Assembly: GCA_947492175.1 (NCBI GenBank)
Contig: CANLMQ010000004.1
Coordinates: 1-64,000 of the forward strand
From: an uncultured Draconibacterium sp.
GTDB lineage: Bacteria; Bacteroidota; Bacteroidia; Bacteroidales; Prolixibacteraceae
DNA length: 64,000 nucleotides
Direction of reading: 5' to 3'
The notes beneath the pieces were generated by a model, which did no database searches, was not told where the DNA came from, and worked only from the letters and a program-made list of their open reading frames with translations. How positions within the stretch are numbered: the first letter of the stretch is position 1; the number at the start of each line of letters is the position of its first letter. Below, in pieces: positions 53,324 to 62,466 of the stretch. The translations under genes and the position numbers were made by a program.

Positions 53324-53619
53324 AGTCATTAACTAGCACCATATGATATGTATAACGAGGTTAATCAAAAATGAAAGTCTCGTAGTCACTCTTTCTGAAT
53401 CCCCTTGCTATATGAAACTGATTTCTGAAGCAAGCCCCCTTTTAAACTACCCTTTATACACATCTTTTAGGCCTTCTTCAAAGATTGTCTTGCAATGTCG
53501 TCCGGGAAAAGAGCAGAGCGTTGAACAACTTGCTTCGCCGGACGAATTTATTGCGGCCGATTTTCCCGGTGTTTCCTACCTTCGCTGCACTCCGGCAGGC
53601 ACACCGGGTTATTCACGTT

Positions 53620-53860
53620 TGACGCTGCCAGCGTCAGAAAATCCCGGAGGGATTAAACCCGGGTAAACGATCCGTCAACTGACAGAGAGTACAACCCGGG
53701 GTAATGGTAAAGGTTATTAAAAGGCGCATTCATTCAGTAGTTCAGAGAATAGGTATTATATGCGCCGCATCTCAGGGGCAGTTTAGGAAATAGCATCCGT
53801 AAATATTTGTGTATAAAAGGTTGTAGTTTAAAAGGAGGTGTCCGTCAACCGACTGATGGA
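53620..53860. repeat. Further small palindromes
   Basis: TGACGCT-GCC-AGCGTCA (53620-53636), TCCGTCA-AC-TGACaGA (53671-53686) and TCCGTCA-ACCGAC-TGATGGA (53841-53860) continue the palindromic region. The last two share the TCCGTCA arm. CCCGGG or ACCGGG words recur between them. Confidence 0.5.
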
Positions 53861-54028
53861 GGATTAAAAACAATGCATATTAGTTTCCATTACGGTATCG
53901 TCATAGTTGTCGCACAGAATACGAACATCGCGCATTAAAGTCGCAAACAACACTTTCCACAACACTACATATAATGCTAGCATACTGCACATTACACAAT
54001 TTACCTAAAGTAATTTCAAGAATTTAAG

Positions 54029-54322
54029 GGGGTACTTCAGAAGGTATATTTCTACCTTCCGAAGGTATACGTTGAGCTTCTGAAGGTATCGCGATAGCTT
54101 CGGAAGCTATTCGTCCGGCTTCTGAAGCTATTCATCCGGCTTATTAAGCTATCCGTTGAACTTCTGAAGCTATCCATTGAGCTTATTAAGCTGGTCATCC
54201 GAGATCAGAAGCTCAACATTGTACTTCGGAAGCTGTTGTTTGAGCTTCTGAAGGTATCGGTTTAACTTATTTTCTCGGACGTTTAGCTTCTGAAGCTCAA
54301 CGTCCTACTTCAGAAGCTGGAT
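54029..54322. repeat. 14-unit palindrome array with an exact 21-bp period
   Basis: Degenerate units built on AGCTTCNGAAGCT followed by about 8 variable bases. Symmetry centres fall at 54039, 54060, 54081, 54102, 54123, 54144, 54165, 54186, 54207, 54228, 54249, 54270, 54291 and 54312, every 21 bp without a single slip. Core changes are often matched on both arms: two units have CTTATTAAG instead of CTTCTGAAG, and one has ACCTTCCGAAGGT. Unit 12 is the most decayed. One plus-strand frame reads as leucine-rich heptads but has three stops. Confidence 0.92.
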
Positions 54323-54417
54323 TTTGTTTTTCCGATCTGCTTTGTTTACCACCAATACAACACTCTCCTGCTTTATAAGCACAATAAAAGAGAACATAAT
54401 ATGCCAAAGCATACTAT

Positions 54418-54647
54418 AACTAAACCACTATGCACTGGAAGTACATAGGTTTAAGATTGAATGAAATTCAAATAGTAAAGCGTAATTTGACGGAAGACAG
54501 AAGTTGGAAGACAGAAGAAAAGTACTCCTTTTTCCAAAACAACTTCATGCTCCGTGCTTCAAACTTCTCACAATGGAATAATATTTATAGAAACTGAAAG
54601 TAGCTGCAATAAAATTGCAGGGTTTTAACCATTAACTAGAGAATAAA
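54418..54647 (+). repeat. 230-bp direct repeat, copy 1
   Basis: Identical to 61853-62082 except for two substitutions, no indels; copies are 7,435 bp apart. Inside are four GAAGnnn heptamers (54493-54520) and, after 22 bp, four inverted CTTCnnn/CTCCnnn heptamers (54543-54570), able to form an imperfect hairpin. No terminal inverted repeats, target duplication or ORF are evident. Confidence 0.93.
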
Positions 54648-54728
54648 AAGTTAAAGCATAAAAAGCTGCTGATTGACTAATAAATGAACAAATAAGGTTT
54701 TACGATGGTAACGGTTGTTCCGGAATAA

Positions 54729-55019
54729 TTGGTTACACCACAAATCTCCTTTTTCGAATCCACAAAACTCTATGACAATTTTAGGTATTCAGAAGAAATA
54801 AATAGTTGTGCAACTACTATAGTATTCTGCTTACTTTATTCCGGAATTATGTTTACATTTAAGCGGCGAAACCAAACTGTACAATCAATACTAAAATTAA
54901 AACACCTGCTATTGAATGAAATAAAACACGCCTGGCAATTCCTAAATAACAACAGGTTAACAACGTTTTACATCCTTATTTGGATGTATAACTACAATGA
55001 TCATGCACAGGAGGTATAG
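54729..55019 (+). CDS. Uncertain small ORF before the FG-GAP gene
   Basis: 96 codons with basic, aromatic composition (NEIKHAWQFLNNNRLTTFYI). No family recognised and no signal peptide. It ends 16 bp before the FG-GAP start. The stretch GGAATTATGTTTAC inside it recurs in another gap (near 49357), which argues that at least part is non-coding. It could be a gene remnant. Confidence 0.2.
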   Translation: MVTPQISFFESTKLYDNFRYSEEINSCATTIVFCLLYSGIMFTFKRRNQTVQSILKLKHLLLNEIKHAWQFLNNNRLTTFYILIWMYNYNDHAQEV

Positions 55020-55035
55020 CCCAAAAAACATAAAT

Positions 55036-58000
55036 ATGAAAAGAATACTGATACTTACTATTGTTTTAATCCAATCAAGCTTGTTATCTGCACAAACATT
55101 TACAGATATTACACCTACAAACTTTCCAAATTTAATACTTGGATCTGTAGATTTTGGTGACTATGATAATGATAATGATTTGGATATATTAATTTCAGGA
55201 ATAGATGACGAAAGCGGAACTTATATTACAACAATTTTCAAGAATGATAATGGAACTTTCAATGAACTATCTGACTTAAATATTTCTGCTGTATGTCTTG
55301 GAAATGTTGAATGGGGAGACTTCGACAGAGATGGAGATCTGGATATTCTCGCGGTAGGACTTTTTGCAAACGACCCCGAAAAAGTTTCGATTAGCAGAAT
55401 ATATGAGAATATAGGTAACGATAAATTTCTTGTACTGTCAGACTTGCAACTCCCGGGTATTTATCACGGTATTGCCAAATGGGGAGATTATAACAACGAT
55501 GGATTATTGGATATAGTAATGGCCGGACATGAGGTAACTGCTATATACCAAAACAATGGCAATGGTCAGTTTACTGAATTAAAAGGTTTATCTCTGCCTT
55601 ATATTTTTCAAACAGGACAAGTCGATTGGGGAGACTATGACAATGATGGAGATTTAGACCTGTTTTTTGCAGGATATGATGGAGGATCAATTGGAAAACT
55701 ATTTCGGAATGATGGAAATAATTCATTTGTAGAAGATACATCCTCTGTAATAAAAGGAACGCATAGAGGAAGTGTAAAATGGGGAGACTACGATAGCGAT
55801 GGTGATATTGACTTAGCTATTGCCGGTGATTCAAGATCTACGTATGATACAAAAATTGCTGAAATATATGAGAATAAATCCGCAAACTTGACGATAAATG
55901 AAAATGCTGAATTGACAGGAATTGAAGATGGGGCCATCATTTGGGGAGATTTCAACAACGATGGGCTCTTGGATTTATTTGTAGTGGGATATTCCTACGG
56001 TACAACAAGCTGCCTGTACACAAATAATGGAAATCAGTCTTTTTTGAAACATGAACACAGTGACTTAAATATTTCAGGATTTGATTGTCATGATATTGCC
56101 TGCGGGGATATTGATAATGATCATGATTTAGATTTAATAATTATTGGAGAAAATATAGCAGCAACAAAAATATACAGAAATGATATAACTTATCAGAACA
56201 CCATTCCATTACCACCTGCCAATTTAAAATCCGAAGTAATGAGTGATACTGTTCTTTTAAGTTGGGATCGAGGTTCAGATCAAGAAACACCACAAACGGG
56301 GCTTAGTTATAATATCAGTATCCAAAACTTAAAAGAAAGTGTTGTTGCCCCGATGTCCAACGATGCGACTGGCAAAAGAAAAATTTCTGCTATTGGTAAT
56401 TGCTCGCACAATAATTTTTGGAAAAGTACAAATCTAAAAGCAGGCATATATAAGTGGAAAGTACAAACCATTGACAATACTTATGAAGGCTCTGAATTCT
56501 CGGCTTCCGATACCTTCCGAATTTCAGCTTCATCTGAATTTCAATTAGAAAAAACGGAATATTGTGCCGATGAGTTGGTAAAGATAATTTACACTGGTAA
56601 TGCACCTTCAGACGCTACCTTCGAATGGGATTTTGATGGCGCAACGGTAGTGAATGATACCTTACCAACTGAGTTTTACATTATGTGGCATGAAAGTGGT
56701 GAAAAAAAAATATCTCTACAGGTAAATTATGGAGGAAAGACTTCCTCCTCTGAAGCTGATCACATAATTGTTTCACCAAAACCTGATGGCAGATTATATG
56801 GAGACACCATCATCAGAGAAGGAGAAACAGGGAACTTGTTCATTGATTTAACCGGTACTCCTCCTTTTTCTATCAATTACTCAAATGGCTCATTTAGTAG
56901 TACAATTACAACAAATAATTTTCAGGATACGATAGAAATTTATTCCGGAAACACCTACCAAATAATTAATATCTCTGATGCGACAGGATGCTCTTCAGGA
57001 GAAATTGAAGATGCTGTTAATGTTAAACTTATTCCCAACAACGATACCACAGACTATGCAATGGAAATCGAAAAAGGGACACTTAAAAGAGAATGGCAGT
57101 ACGGAGCTTTGGGAGATGACCTGGGAGACGCTGGTTTATTAACCGCTGATTTAGATCAAAATGGAGTTGATGAAATTATAGTTTCTGGTCTAACATTCTT
57201 TACTGTACTTGAATACGATTTTGAACAAAATATTTTTGTTCCGAAATGGATTAGTGATGATGTCGGCACCGAGATACATTCAATGCAATTAAATGATTTT
57301 AATAAAGATGGAAGCTTTGAGTTGTTTTTAGGATTAAATGATGGTCGCATTTACATTTACTCAACAACTGATTTCTTGCTCACTAACATTATTAAAATTT
57401 CGGAGAAAGAAACCTATCCATGGGATAGTTCTGTAAGAATAAACTGTATCGAATTTGCAGACATCGACAATGGTGACAGCGAAAAGCTATTGGCATGTAC
57501 CAATGACACAACATTTGTATATAATACGGATTTTGAGTTAATGTATAAAATCCCGTTTGGATCAGCTTATTTTAAGATAGGCGACATTGACAATGACCAG
57601 TCAAATGAAATTGTTTATTCCAACGGAAATATTATTCAATTCCGGAACAATGAATTTCAAACGGATAATAAATTCTTCACCACCAATACAACAACACCGA
57701 TCCAACTAAGTGATATGAATGGGGATAACACCCCGGATATAATATATAGCTCGAAAGATACTTTATATGTATACAATTCTCGTTTGGATAAAATGATATG
57801 GTCAACCGTTTGGAACTCCGATTATAACTACAATCGGTATATTACGGGCCTATGGCTGTACGACTATGATGGCGATAATATCAGTGATGTTTTTATCGGA
57901 GACCGTGGGTGGGATGCTGTCTATTGTTACAATGGGAAAACAGGAAAAAAAGATTTGAATATTAGAAATAATGCCGGAGATGGCGTAACAAATGTAGTTG

Positions 58001-59478
58001 TTTCGGATTTTGATAATGATTCAAATATGGATGTAGCCTGGACAACAGGGGCTGATTGTACTTGTGCCGATTATCTTTTTGTTTATGATTTAAAAACAAA
58101 AACGAAAAAATGGCAAAGCAAATATTTTCATAAAAATTTCAAAGCTTTTGATATTGGAGATGTTAATAGTGATGAGAAATCAGAAATCGTTTTAGGTTCT
58201 TTCGGTGAATATCTTAAATACTATGACCATGGATTTTTATCTGTTTTTGATACTGATGCGAAGAATATTGAATATCAAAATTCTGAGGAATTTTTTAGTG
58301 GACATACCGAGGACTTTTCTTCAATAAAAATCGGAGATATTAATAACGACGGAATTAATGAGATCTTACTGGGAGTAGAATCTGGTTATTCCTGGACCTA
58401 TATTTACGCTTTTGATGAAGATTTCTCGATCATAAAAACGTATCAGATTGATGGTATGAGTATTGTTTTGGATATGGAAATAGCAGATATCGACTTAGAC
58501 AATAAAAACGAGCTTATAGTGACCTCCGGAACAAATGTAAGTGGAAGCTCTCATCCTCAAGAATGGCAAAATTACATCTATATATTTGATTCGGAAACAG
58601 GAGAATTAGAACATAAAACAGCGCAGTTAGCTGGAATCGATTCTAAAATAGGATCGCTGAATATTGGGAATATTGATGCAGACAATCAGCTGGAAATCGT
58701 TGCTCTTAAATATAATACATGGAGAGATAATGGAGAACTAATAATTATTGATGGATTTTCAAAAGAACTAACAAAAGATAATCGGTATGATTATACTTCA
58801 GTTACTCTCGCCGATTTAAACAAGGATAACCGTATGGAAATTATTGCCGCCGCGAATACTGGCAAAATAGTGGTTCTCAACGGAATGCTTCTGGATGTTA
58901 TAACAAAATTCAAGATCAACTGTGGAGTTATTAATGCAATAGAATGTTATGATTTAAATTCTGACCAGAATATGGATATTGTTTTAACAGATCAAAATCA
59001 AATTTTCTTGTACGATATTACGAGAAATGAAATATTCGGGAAAAGCGAGACTATTAATTCAAACATTGGTCTATATAATAGTATGAAAACAGGGAATTTT
59101 GATTCAGATGAAAATATTGAGATTTTTATAAATGGAAATCACGGACTTTTTAACTTTGAGTATTTAGCTGATTCAACGGCGGCTTCAACGAATGAATCCG
59201 GCTATAGTGAACTACCCAAACTACAAGTTTTTTGTTATCCTAATCCATTTAGAGACCAGCTAACCATTTCTGTAAATCTGAATAAAAGAACAAAATGTAC
59301 TATTAAGTTAGTTGATTTAAATGGGAAAAAGCAATTTGAAGATTCAAAAATAATTGAACCAGAGATGACAAATATTACAATTAATACAACGCAACTTCCC
59401 AAAGGAATATATCTCCTTATCGTTCAAGACCAAAATCAGATTCTTGGATATTCTAAGTTGATTAAAATGAAAAAATAG
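55036..59478 (+). CDS. Giant T9SS-exported FG-GAP/VCBS protein
   Basis: 1480 residues from ATG 55036 (frame opens 13 codons earlier); this start gives the signal peptide KRILILTIVLIQSSLLSAQ. Seven FG-GAP repeats (about 40-365) have calcium-loop signatures such as WGDYDNDGDLDLFFAG. A fibronectin-III-like region follows (about 393-490), then a PKD-like domain (about 500-580, FEWDFDGATV). A second long series of about twelve VCBS-type repeats spans about 690-1375 (GDINNDGINEILLG). A C-terminal T9SS type A sorting domain (about 1392-1480, FCYPNPFRDQLTISVN and LPKGIYLLIVQDQ) directs outer-membrane transfer. Likely a cell-surface adhesin or ligand-binding protein; no enzyme domain. It is visibly richer in A and T than its neighbours and bracketed by direct repeats, suggesting transfer. 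Confidence 0.88.
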   Translation: MKRILILTIVLIQSSLLSAQTFTDITPTNFPNLILGSVDFGDYDNDNDLDILISGIDDESGTYITTIFKNDNGTFNELSDLNISAVCLGNVEWGDFDRDGDLDILAVGLFANDPEKVSISRIYENIGNDKFLVLSDLQLPGIYHGIAKWGDYNNDGLLDIVMAGHEVTAIYQNNGNGQFTELKGLSLPYIFQTGQVDWGDYDNDGDLDLFFAGYDGGSIGKLFRNDGNNSFVEDTSSVIKGTHRGSVKWGDYDSDGDIDLAIAGDSRSTYDTKIAEIYENKSANLTINENAELTGIEDGAIIWGDFNNDGLLDLFVVGYSYGTTSCLYTNNGNQSFLKHEHSDLNISGFDCHDIACGDIDNDHDLDLIIIGENIAATKIYRNDITYQNTIPLPPANLKSEVMSDTVLLSWDRGSDQETPQTGLSYNISIQNLKESVVAPMSNDATGKRKISAIGNCSHNNFWKSTNLKAGIYKWKVQTIDNTYEGSEFSASDTFRISASSEFQLEKTEYCADELVKIIYTGNAPSDATFEWDFDGATVVNDTLPTEFYIMWHESGEKKISLQVNYGGKTSSSEADHIIVSPKPDGRLYGDTIIREGETGNLFIDLTGTPPFSINYSNGSFSSTITTNNFQDTIEIYSGNTYQIINISDATGCSSGEIEDAVNVKLIPNNDTTDYAMEIEKGTLKREWQYGALGDDLGDAGLLTADLDQNGVDEIIVSGLTFFTVLEYDFEQNIFVPKWISDDVGTEIHSMQLNDFNKDGSFELFLGLNDGRIYIYSTTDFLLTNIIKISEKETYPWDSSVRINCIEFADIDNGDSEKLLACTNDTTFVYNTDFELMYKIPFGSAYFKIGDIDNDQSNEIVYSNGNIIQFRNNEFQTDNKFFTTNTTTPIQLSDMNGDNTPDIIYSSKDTLYVYNSRLDKMIWSTVWNSDYNYNRYITGLWLYDYDGDNISDVFIGDRGWDAVYCYNGKTGKKDLNIRNNAGDGVTNVVVSDFDNDSNMDVAWTTGADCTCADYLFVYDLKTKTKKWQSKYFHKNFKAFDIGDVNSDEKSEIVLGSFGEYLKYYDHGFLSVFDTDAKNIEYQNSEEFFSGHTEDFSSIKIGDINNDGINEILLGVESGYSWTYIYAFDEDFSIIKTYQIDGMSIVLDMEIADIDLDNKNELIVTSGTNVSGSSHPQEWQNYIYIFDSETGELEHKTAQLAGIDSKIGSLNIGNIDADNQLEIVALKYNTWRDNGELIIIDGFSKELTKDNRYDYTSVTLADLNKDNRMEIIAAANTGKIVVLNGMLLDVITKFKINCGVINAIECYDLNSDQNMDIVLTDQNQIFLYDITRNEIFGKSETINSNIGLYNSMKTGNFDSDENIEIFINGNHGLFNFEYLADSTAASTNESGYSELPKLQVFCYPNPFRDQLTISVNLNKRTKCTIKLVDLNGKKQFEDSKIIEPEMTNITINTTQLPKGIYLLIVQDQNQILGYSKLIKMKK

Positions 59479-59992
59479 TTGCTTGCTATATGTTTATATT
59501 TCATTAGGCGTACTGCGCTTTTTGGGCTCCATAACACTTATTGGAGAAATCTTACAAGCGACAGCAACGCTCTTCGAAATCCGCCCCGACCACTTACAAG
59601 TTACCCTTCCGGCATAACAACAAAGAGAAATTTCAATATTGTTTTTGAGAATTTACCAAAAAAGACTATCCTTGCATCTTATGATTAAAAACACGTATAA
59701 GTATTCGGTATAGCAGGCAGGTTGTTTAATATGCAAATTATTGCCTTTATTCTGATAAGGGCAAATATATTACACCTGTCGAACTCTTCAATTAAAGTGT
59801 TAATCAAATTACATTTAGTGTGATTCTGATTGATACGTATTTCAATTAAATTATTTTATTAATTTTTTTTTGCTGAAATAAGCAAAAACTATTGTCCTGT
59901 AAATACCTGAATAATAGCGAAAGTTCAGTTGTTTTTCGCAGGCATTGAGTTAATTGGCATACCAACGTATGCTGTTATAAAAATATAATATC
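59479..59992. other. Gap after the FG-GAP gene
   Basis: 514 bp. A 69-codon frame starting at 59479 resembles no protein. TTGCCTTTA (59741-59749) can pair with TAAGGGCAA (59756-59764) but lacks a T-run. Otherwise AT-rich with no recognised feature. Confidence 0.5.
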
Positions 59993-60550
59993 ATGACAAA
60001 AATAAATATTCAAATTAGAGAGACTAATAGTACAGATTTCAATGACATTATGGTAGTTGAGGAACGAGCATTTGGCTACGTAAAAGAAGCTAAATTAACG
60101 GCTGATTTGTTAAGTGACAAAACAGCCGAACCACTTCTTTCCTTACTGGCGTTTCATGATAAAAAGCCCATTGGACATATTTTATTTACCAGAGTGTATC
60201 GAAATAAAATGAACACAAACCAGCCATTAATACATATTCTTGCTCCCTTGGCAGTTATACCGGAATATCAAAAGCAGGGAGTTGGCGGATTATTAATTAA
60301 TGAAGGGCTGAAAAGATTAAAAGAAATGGGGTCTGAAATGGTTTTTGTATTGGGACATATGGAATATTATCCAAAGTTTGGATTTATACCAGATGCTAAG
60401 AAACTTGGATTTAGCGCCCCCTATCCAATACCAATTGAATATGCAAATGCATGGATGGTTCAATCTCTGAATCCGGAAGGATTTGTAATTGAAAAAGGAG
60501 ATATTATTTGTTCTGTTGAATTGAATAAACCAGAGCATTGGAGAGAATAA
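59993..60550 (+). CDS. GNAT-family N-acetyltransferase
   Basis: 185 residues. GNAT fold with acetyl-CoA-binding LAPLAVIPEYQKQGVGGLLI (Q/RxxGxG/A near residue 95), N-terminal IQIRETNSTDFNDIMVVEER and C-terminal VFVLGHMEYYPKFGFIPDAK, close to the YhbS type. Acceptor unknown. It stands alone between large gaps inside the repeat-bracketed segment and is followed by two hairpins (60556-60591 and 60620-60655), a layout like a captured single-gene unit. Confidence 0.88.
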   Translation: MTKINIQIRETNSTDFNDIMVVEERAFGYVKEAKLTADLLSDKTAEPLLSLLAFHDKKPIGHILFTRVYRNKMNTNQPLIHILAPLAVIPEYQKQGVGGLLINEGLKRLKEMGSEMVFVLGHMEYYPKFGFIPDAKKLGFSAPYPIPIEYANAWMVQSLNPEGFVIEKGDIICSVELNKPEHWRE

Positions 60551-60555
60551 ATTAC

Positions 60556-60591
60556 ATGCCTCGATAAAGGCGAATAGGTAATGCGGGGCAT
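60556..60591. other. Hairpin after the acetyltransferase gene
   Basis: ATGCCTCG (60556-60563) pairs with CGGGGCAT (60584-60591; one G.U pair) across a 20-nt loop, six bases past the stop codon. No T-run follows. Confidence 0.4.
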
Positions 60592-60619
60592 TATAGCTAA
60601 TTGAATAGATTTGTCTATA

Positions 60620-60655
60620 TTTAACTGTTTAGTAGTTTGATATTAAACAGTTAAA
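60620..60655. other. Perfect 12-bp inverted repeat
   Basis: TTTAACTGTTTA (60620-60631) and TAAACAGTTAAA (60644-60655) flank a 12-nt loop. A strong stem-loop without a T-run; could end or protect the acetyltransferase message or be a protein site. The rest of the 355-bp gap to 60905 shows nothing else. Confidence 0.55.
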
Positions 60656-60905
60656 CTCCGCACAACCTATAAAACAATTATATGTTAGGCTTTAAAACCA
60701 ACTTGTGAAAACATGAGTATTCAGAAAGGTTGGAGAAGATATCGGAAAGAGCAAGTGAATATGGATTTGAATTATATTATTAAGAAAAAACAAGTAGTAA
60801 TAAAAAAGATATGCATCAAGAAAGACAGCGGGTAATTCACACTATATTTCTTTGCAGCAACAGAGTCAATTCCTACCTAGACTGTGAATTGTCTATAAAA
60901 TATCA

Positions 60906-61559
60906 TTAGAGTATCTTTTTATGCATCTGGTCGTATTGCAAAGGTTGCTTTCCGAGAATAGTAGTTACCGAAACAAAAATAATCCATACTGAAATACCGT
61001 TAATAAAAAAGATTTCGGCTACGCCATTCAGACCATTGGCAACCAATAAATAAGCCATTATCAGAATTACCAAACCCAGGATACATAATCCGGTTATGCC
61101 AATAAAGGGTAACCTTTTTACAATTGAAACCTGAAATGTTATTATTAACACGGGCAACGATGAGAATACAACCACAGCCAGAACATTATGCAGAAACCGC
61201 TGTAACGAGGGTGCCAGACTGTGCCAGCTATACGGTTCGATGTTATGCGGAACAAATGCCAAAAGCGCAAGCGATGCAAAGGTGTACGTAATTGTACGCA
61301 TTAACCGTCCGTGTTTTCCCAGCCGGTAATATTTTATAAGTAGCCAGAAAAATGCATAAAGAAGAATGGCCATGGTAAAAAGAAGTACGGTATACCCTCT
61401 CACGAATTCTTTACCGTATAAGCTTTGGTTGCTGAGAAAACTAAGTGTTTGTTCTTTAACATCTATCTGAACATGTTGCAACGATTTTTTTACCGCGTTG
61501 GGTAAAAGCCCCACAGTTATGTATCCAATCAATAAAATACCAAATTTTATCCATTTCAT
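60906..61559 (-). CDS. Six-helix membrane protein (DUF998-like)
   Basis: 217 residues with about six membrane helices (near 5-20, 57-78, 90-104, 125-145, 150-175 and 185-205). AFVPHNIEPYSWHSLAPSLQ followed by a hydrophobic HNVLAVVVFSSLPVL resembles DUF998 proteins, whose function is unknown. The start at 61559 gives an N-terminal helix MKWIKFGILLIGYITVGLLP. Independent unit within the repeat-bracketed segment. Confidence 0.72.
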   Translation of the reverse strand: MKWIKFGILLIGYITVGLLPNAVKKSLQHVQIDVKEQTLSFLSNQSLYGKEFVRGYTVLLFTMAILLYAFFWLLIKYYRLGKHGRLMRTITYTFASLALLAFVPHNIEPYSWHSLAPSLQRFLHNVLAVVVFSSLPVLIITFQVSIVKRLPFIGITGLCILGLVILIMAYLLVANGLNGVAEIFFINGISVWIIFVSVTTILGKQPLQYDQMHKKIL

Positions 61560-61852
61560 TATCTATACGATTATTCGTTTCCTATAATGTTTTTGCACAT
61601 GTAAATTATGAAAAATGATGTATTTAGACAATTCATAATTTGTATCACTCGATATTTCTTGTGCAGAGATGGTAAATTAGACTAACATTAACTTTCTGAG
61701 ACACTAAACTACATTGGTCTTTCCAGACTGGAAATCCTTTTTCCTTTAGCTGAAATGAGCTTGCGAATTACACGAGTCGCCAATTAAATAAACAATAATC
61801 AGACGAGTGAAAAAGGATTCAAAAAAAGCCACCGCTGACGATAAAAAAGTAA

Positions 61853-62082
61853 AACTAAACCACTATGCACTGGAAGTACATAGGTTTAAGATTGAATGAA
61901 ATTCAAATAGTAAAGCGTAATTTGACGGAAGACAGAAGTTGGAAGACCGAAGAAAGGTACTCCTTTTTCCAAAACAACTTCATGCTCCGTGCTTCAAACT
62001 TCTCACAATGGAATAATATTTATAGAAACTGAAAGTAGCTGCAATAAAATTGCAGGGTTTTAACCATTAACTAGAGAATAAA
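61853..62082 (+). repeat. 230-bp direct repeat, copy 2
   Basis: Matches copy 1 (54418-54647) at 228 of 230 positions. The two differences lie side by side in the heptamer region (A to C and A to G). The flanking sequences of the copies are unrelated. Confidence 0.93.
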
Positions 62083-62438
62083 TTCCTTTCACTAAAATCA
62101 AGAAACTCCTCTTTTCATTTATTTCCTTGACGCTCTTTCTCGAAGGCGGCCTTGACAGCGTACCTTGTGCGGGCTCGTCAAAAATCCGTCAATCGGGCTA
62201 ATTGGTTAATCTGAAAAAATGCAAAGGTTATTTTTGACAAGATTTTTGGTTCCTTTTGATCGAATGCAAAAGGGACTGCCTGTCTGGCATGAAGACAAAA
62301 GCCACAAGAATTATCTATTTGGGGTTAGTTATAGGAAACTTAGAATTCTTCCGTCAAAATAAGACTGAGGATTACCTGATAATTTTAAATTCACCGGAAT
62401 CAAGGATGACCATATATCCCTAAACTTCAAACAAATAC

Positions 62439-62466
62439 AAAAAAAAGGCTGCTGAAGCAACCTTTT
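62439..62466 (-). terminator. Terminator of the M3 peptidase gene
   Basis: AAAAGGcTGC (62443-62452) pairs with GCAaCCTTTT (62457-62466) around TGAA with one mismatch. On the reverse strand the stem is followed by a run of at least eight U, 56 bp past the stop codon. Confidence 0.82.

Larger units (their letters stand above)
53028..55035. other. 2-kb gene-poor stretch with several repeat classes
   Basis: Between the sigma module and the FG-GAP gene. In order: terminator, REP-like hairpin cluster (53202-53323), more small palindromes (53620-53860), the exact 21-bp palindrome array (54029-54322), the first 230-bp direct repeat (54418-54647) and an uncertain short reading frame (54729-55019). 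A 107-codon frame at 53343-53666 runs through palindromes and is probably accidental. Confidence 0.7.

Noticed and set aside
53343..53666. 107-codon open frame in the repeat-rich gap
   Set aside because: It runs through the palindrome TGACGCTGCCAGCGTCA and CCCGGG-rich words, has Pro/Gly-rich low-information translation, no recognised domain and no start signal.
54029..54322. CRISPR array
   Set aside because: Units are degenerate, spacing is 21 bp including the repeat, and there are no spacers of CRISPR length or cas genes.
59479..59688. 69-codon frame after the FG-GAP gene
   Set aside because: Begins directly at the previous stop, has no protein-like composition or family resemblance.
60660..60690. 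Integron attC site (GTTAGGC near 60684)
   Set aside because: The matching inverse core and inner L boxes are not visible and no integrase gene is present.
54418..62082. Composite transposon flanked by insertion sequences
   Set aside because: The 230-bp repeats have no transposase frame, terminal inverted repeats or target duplications.
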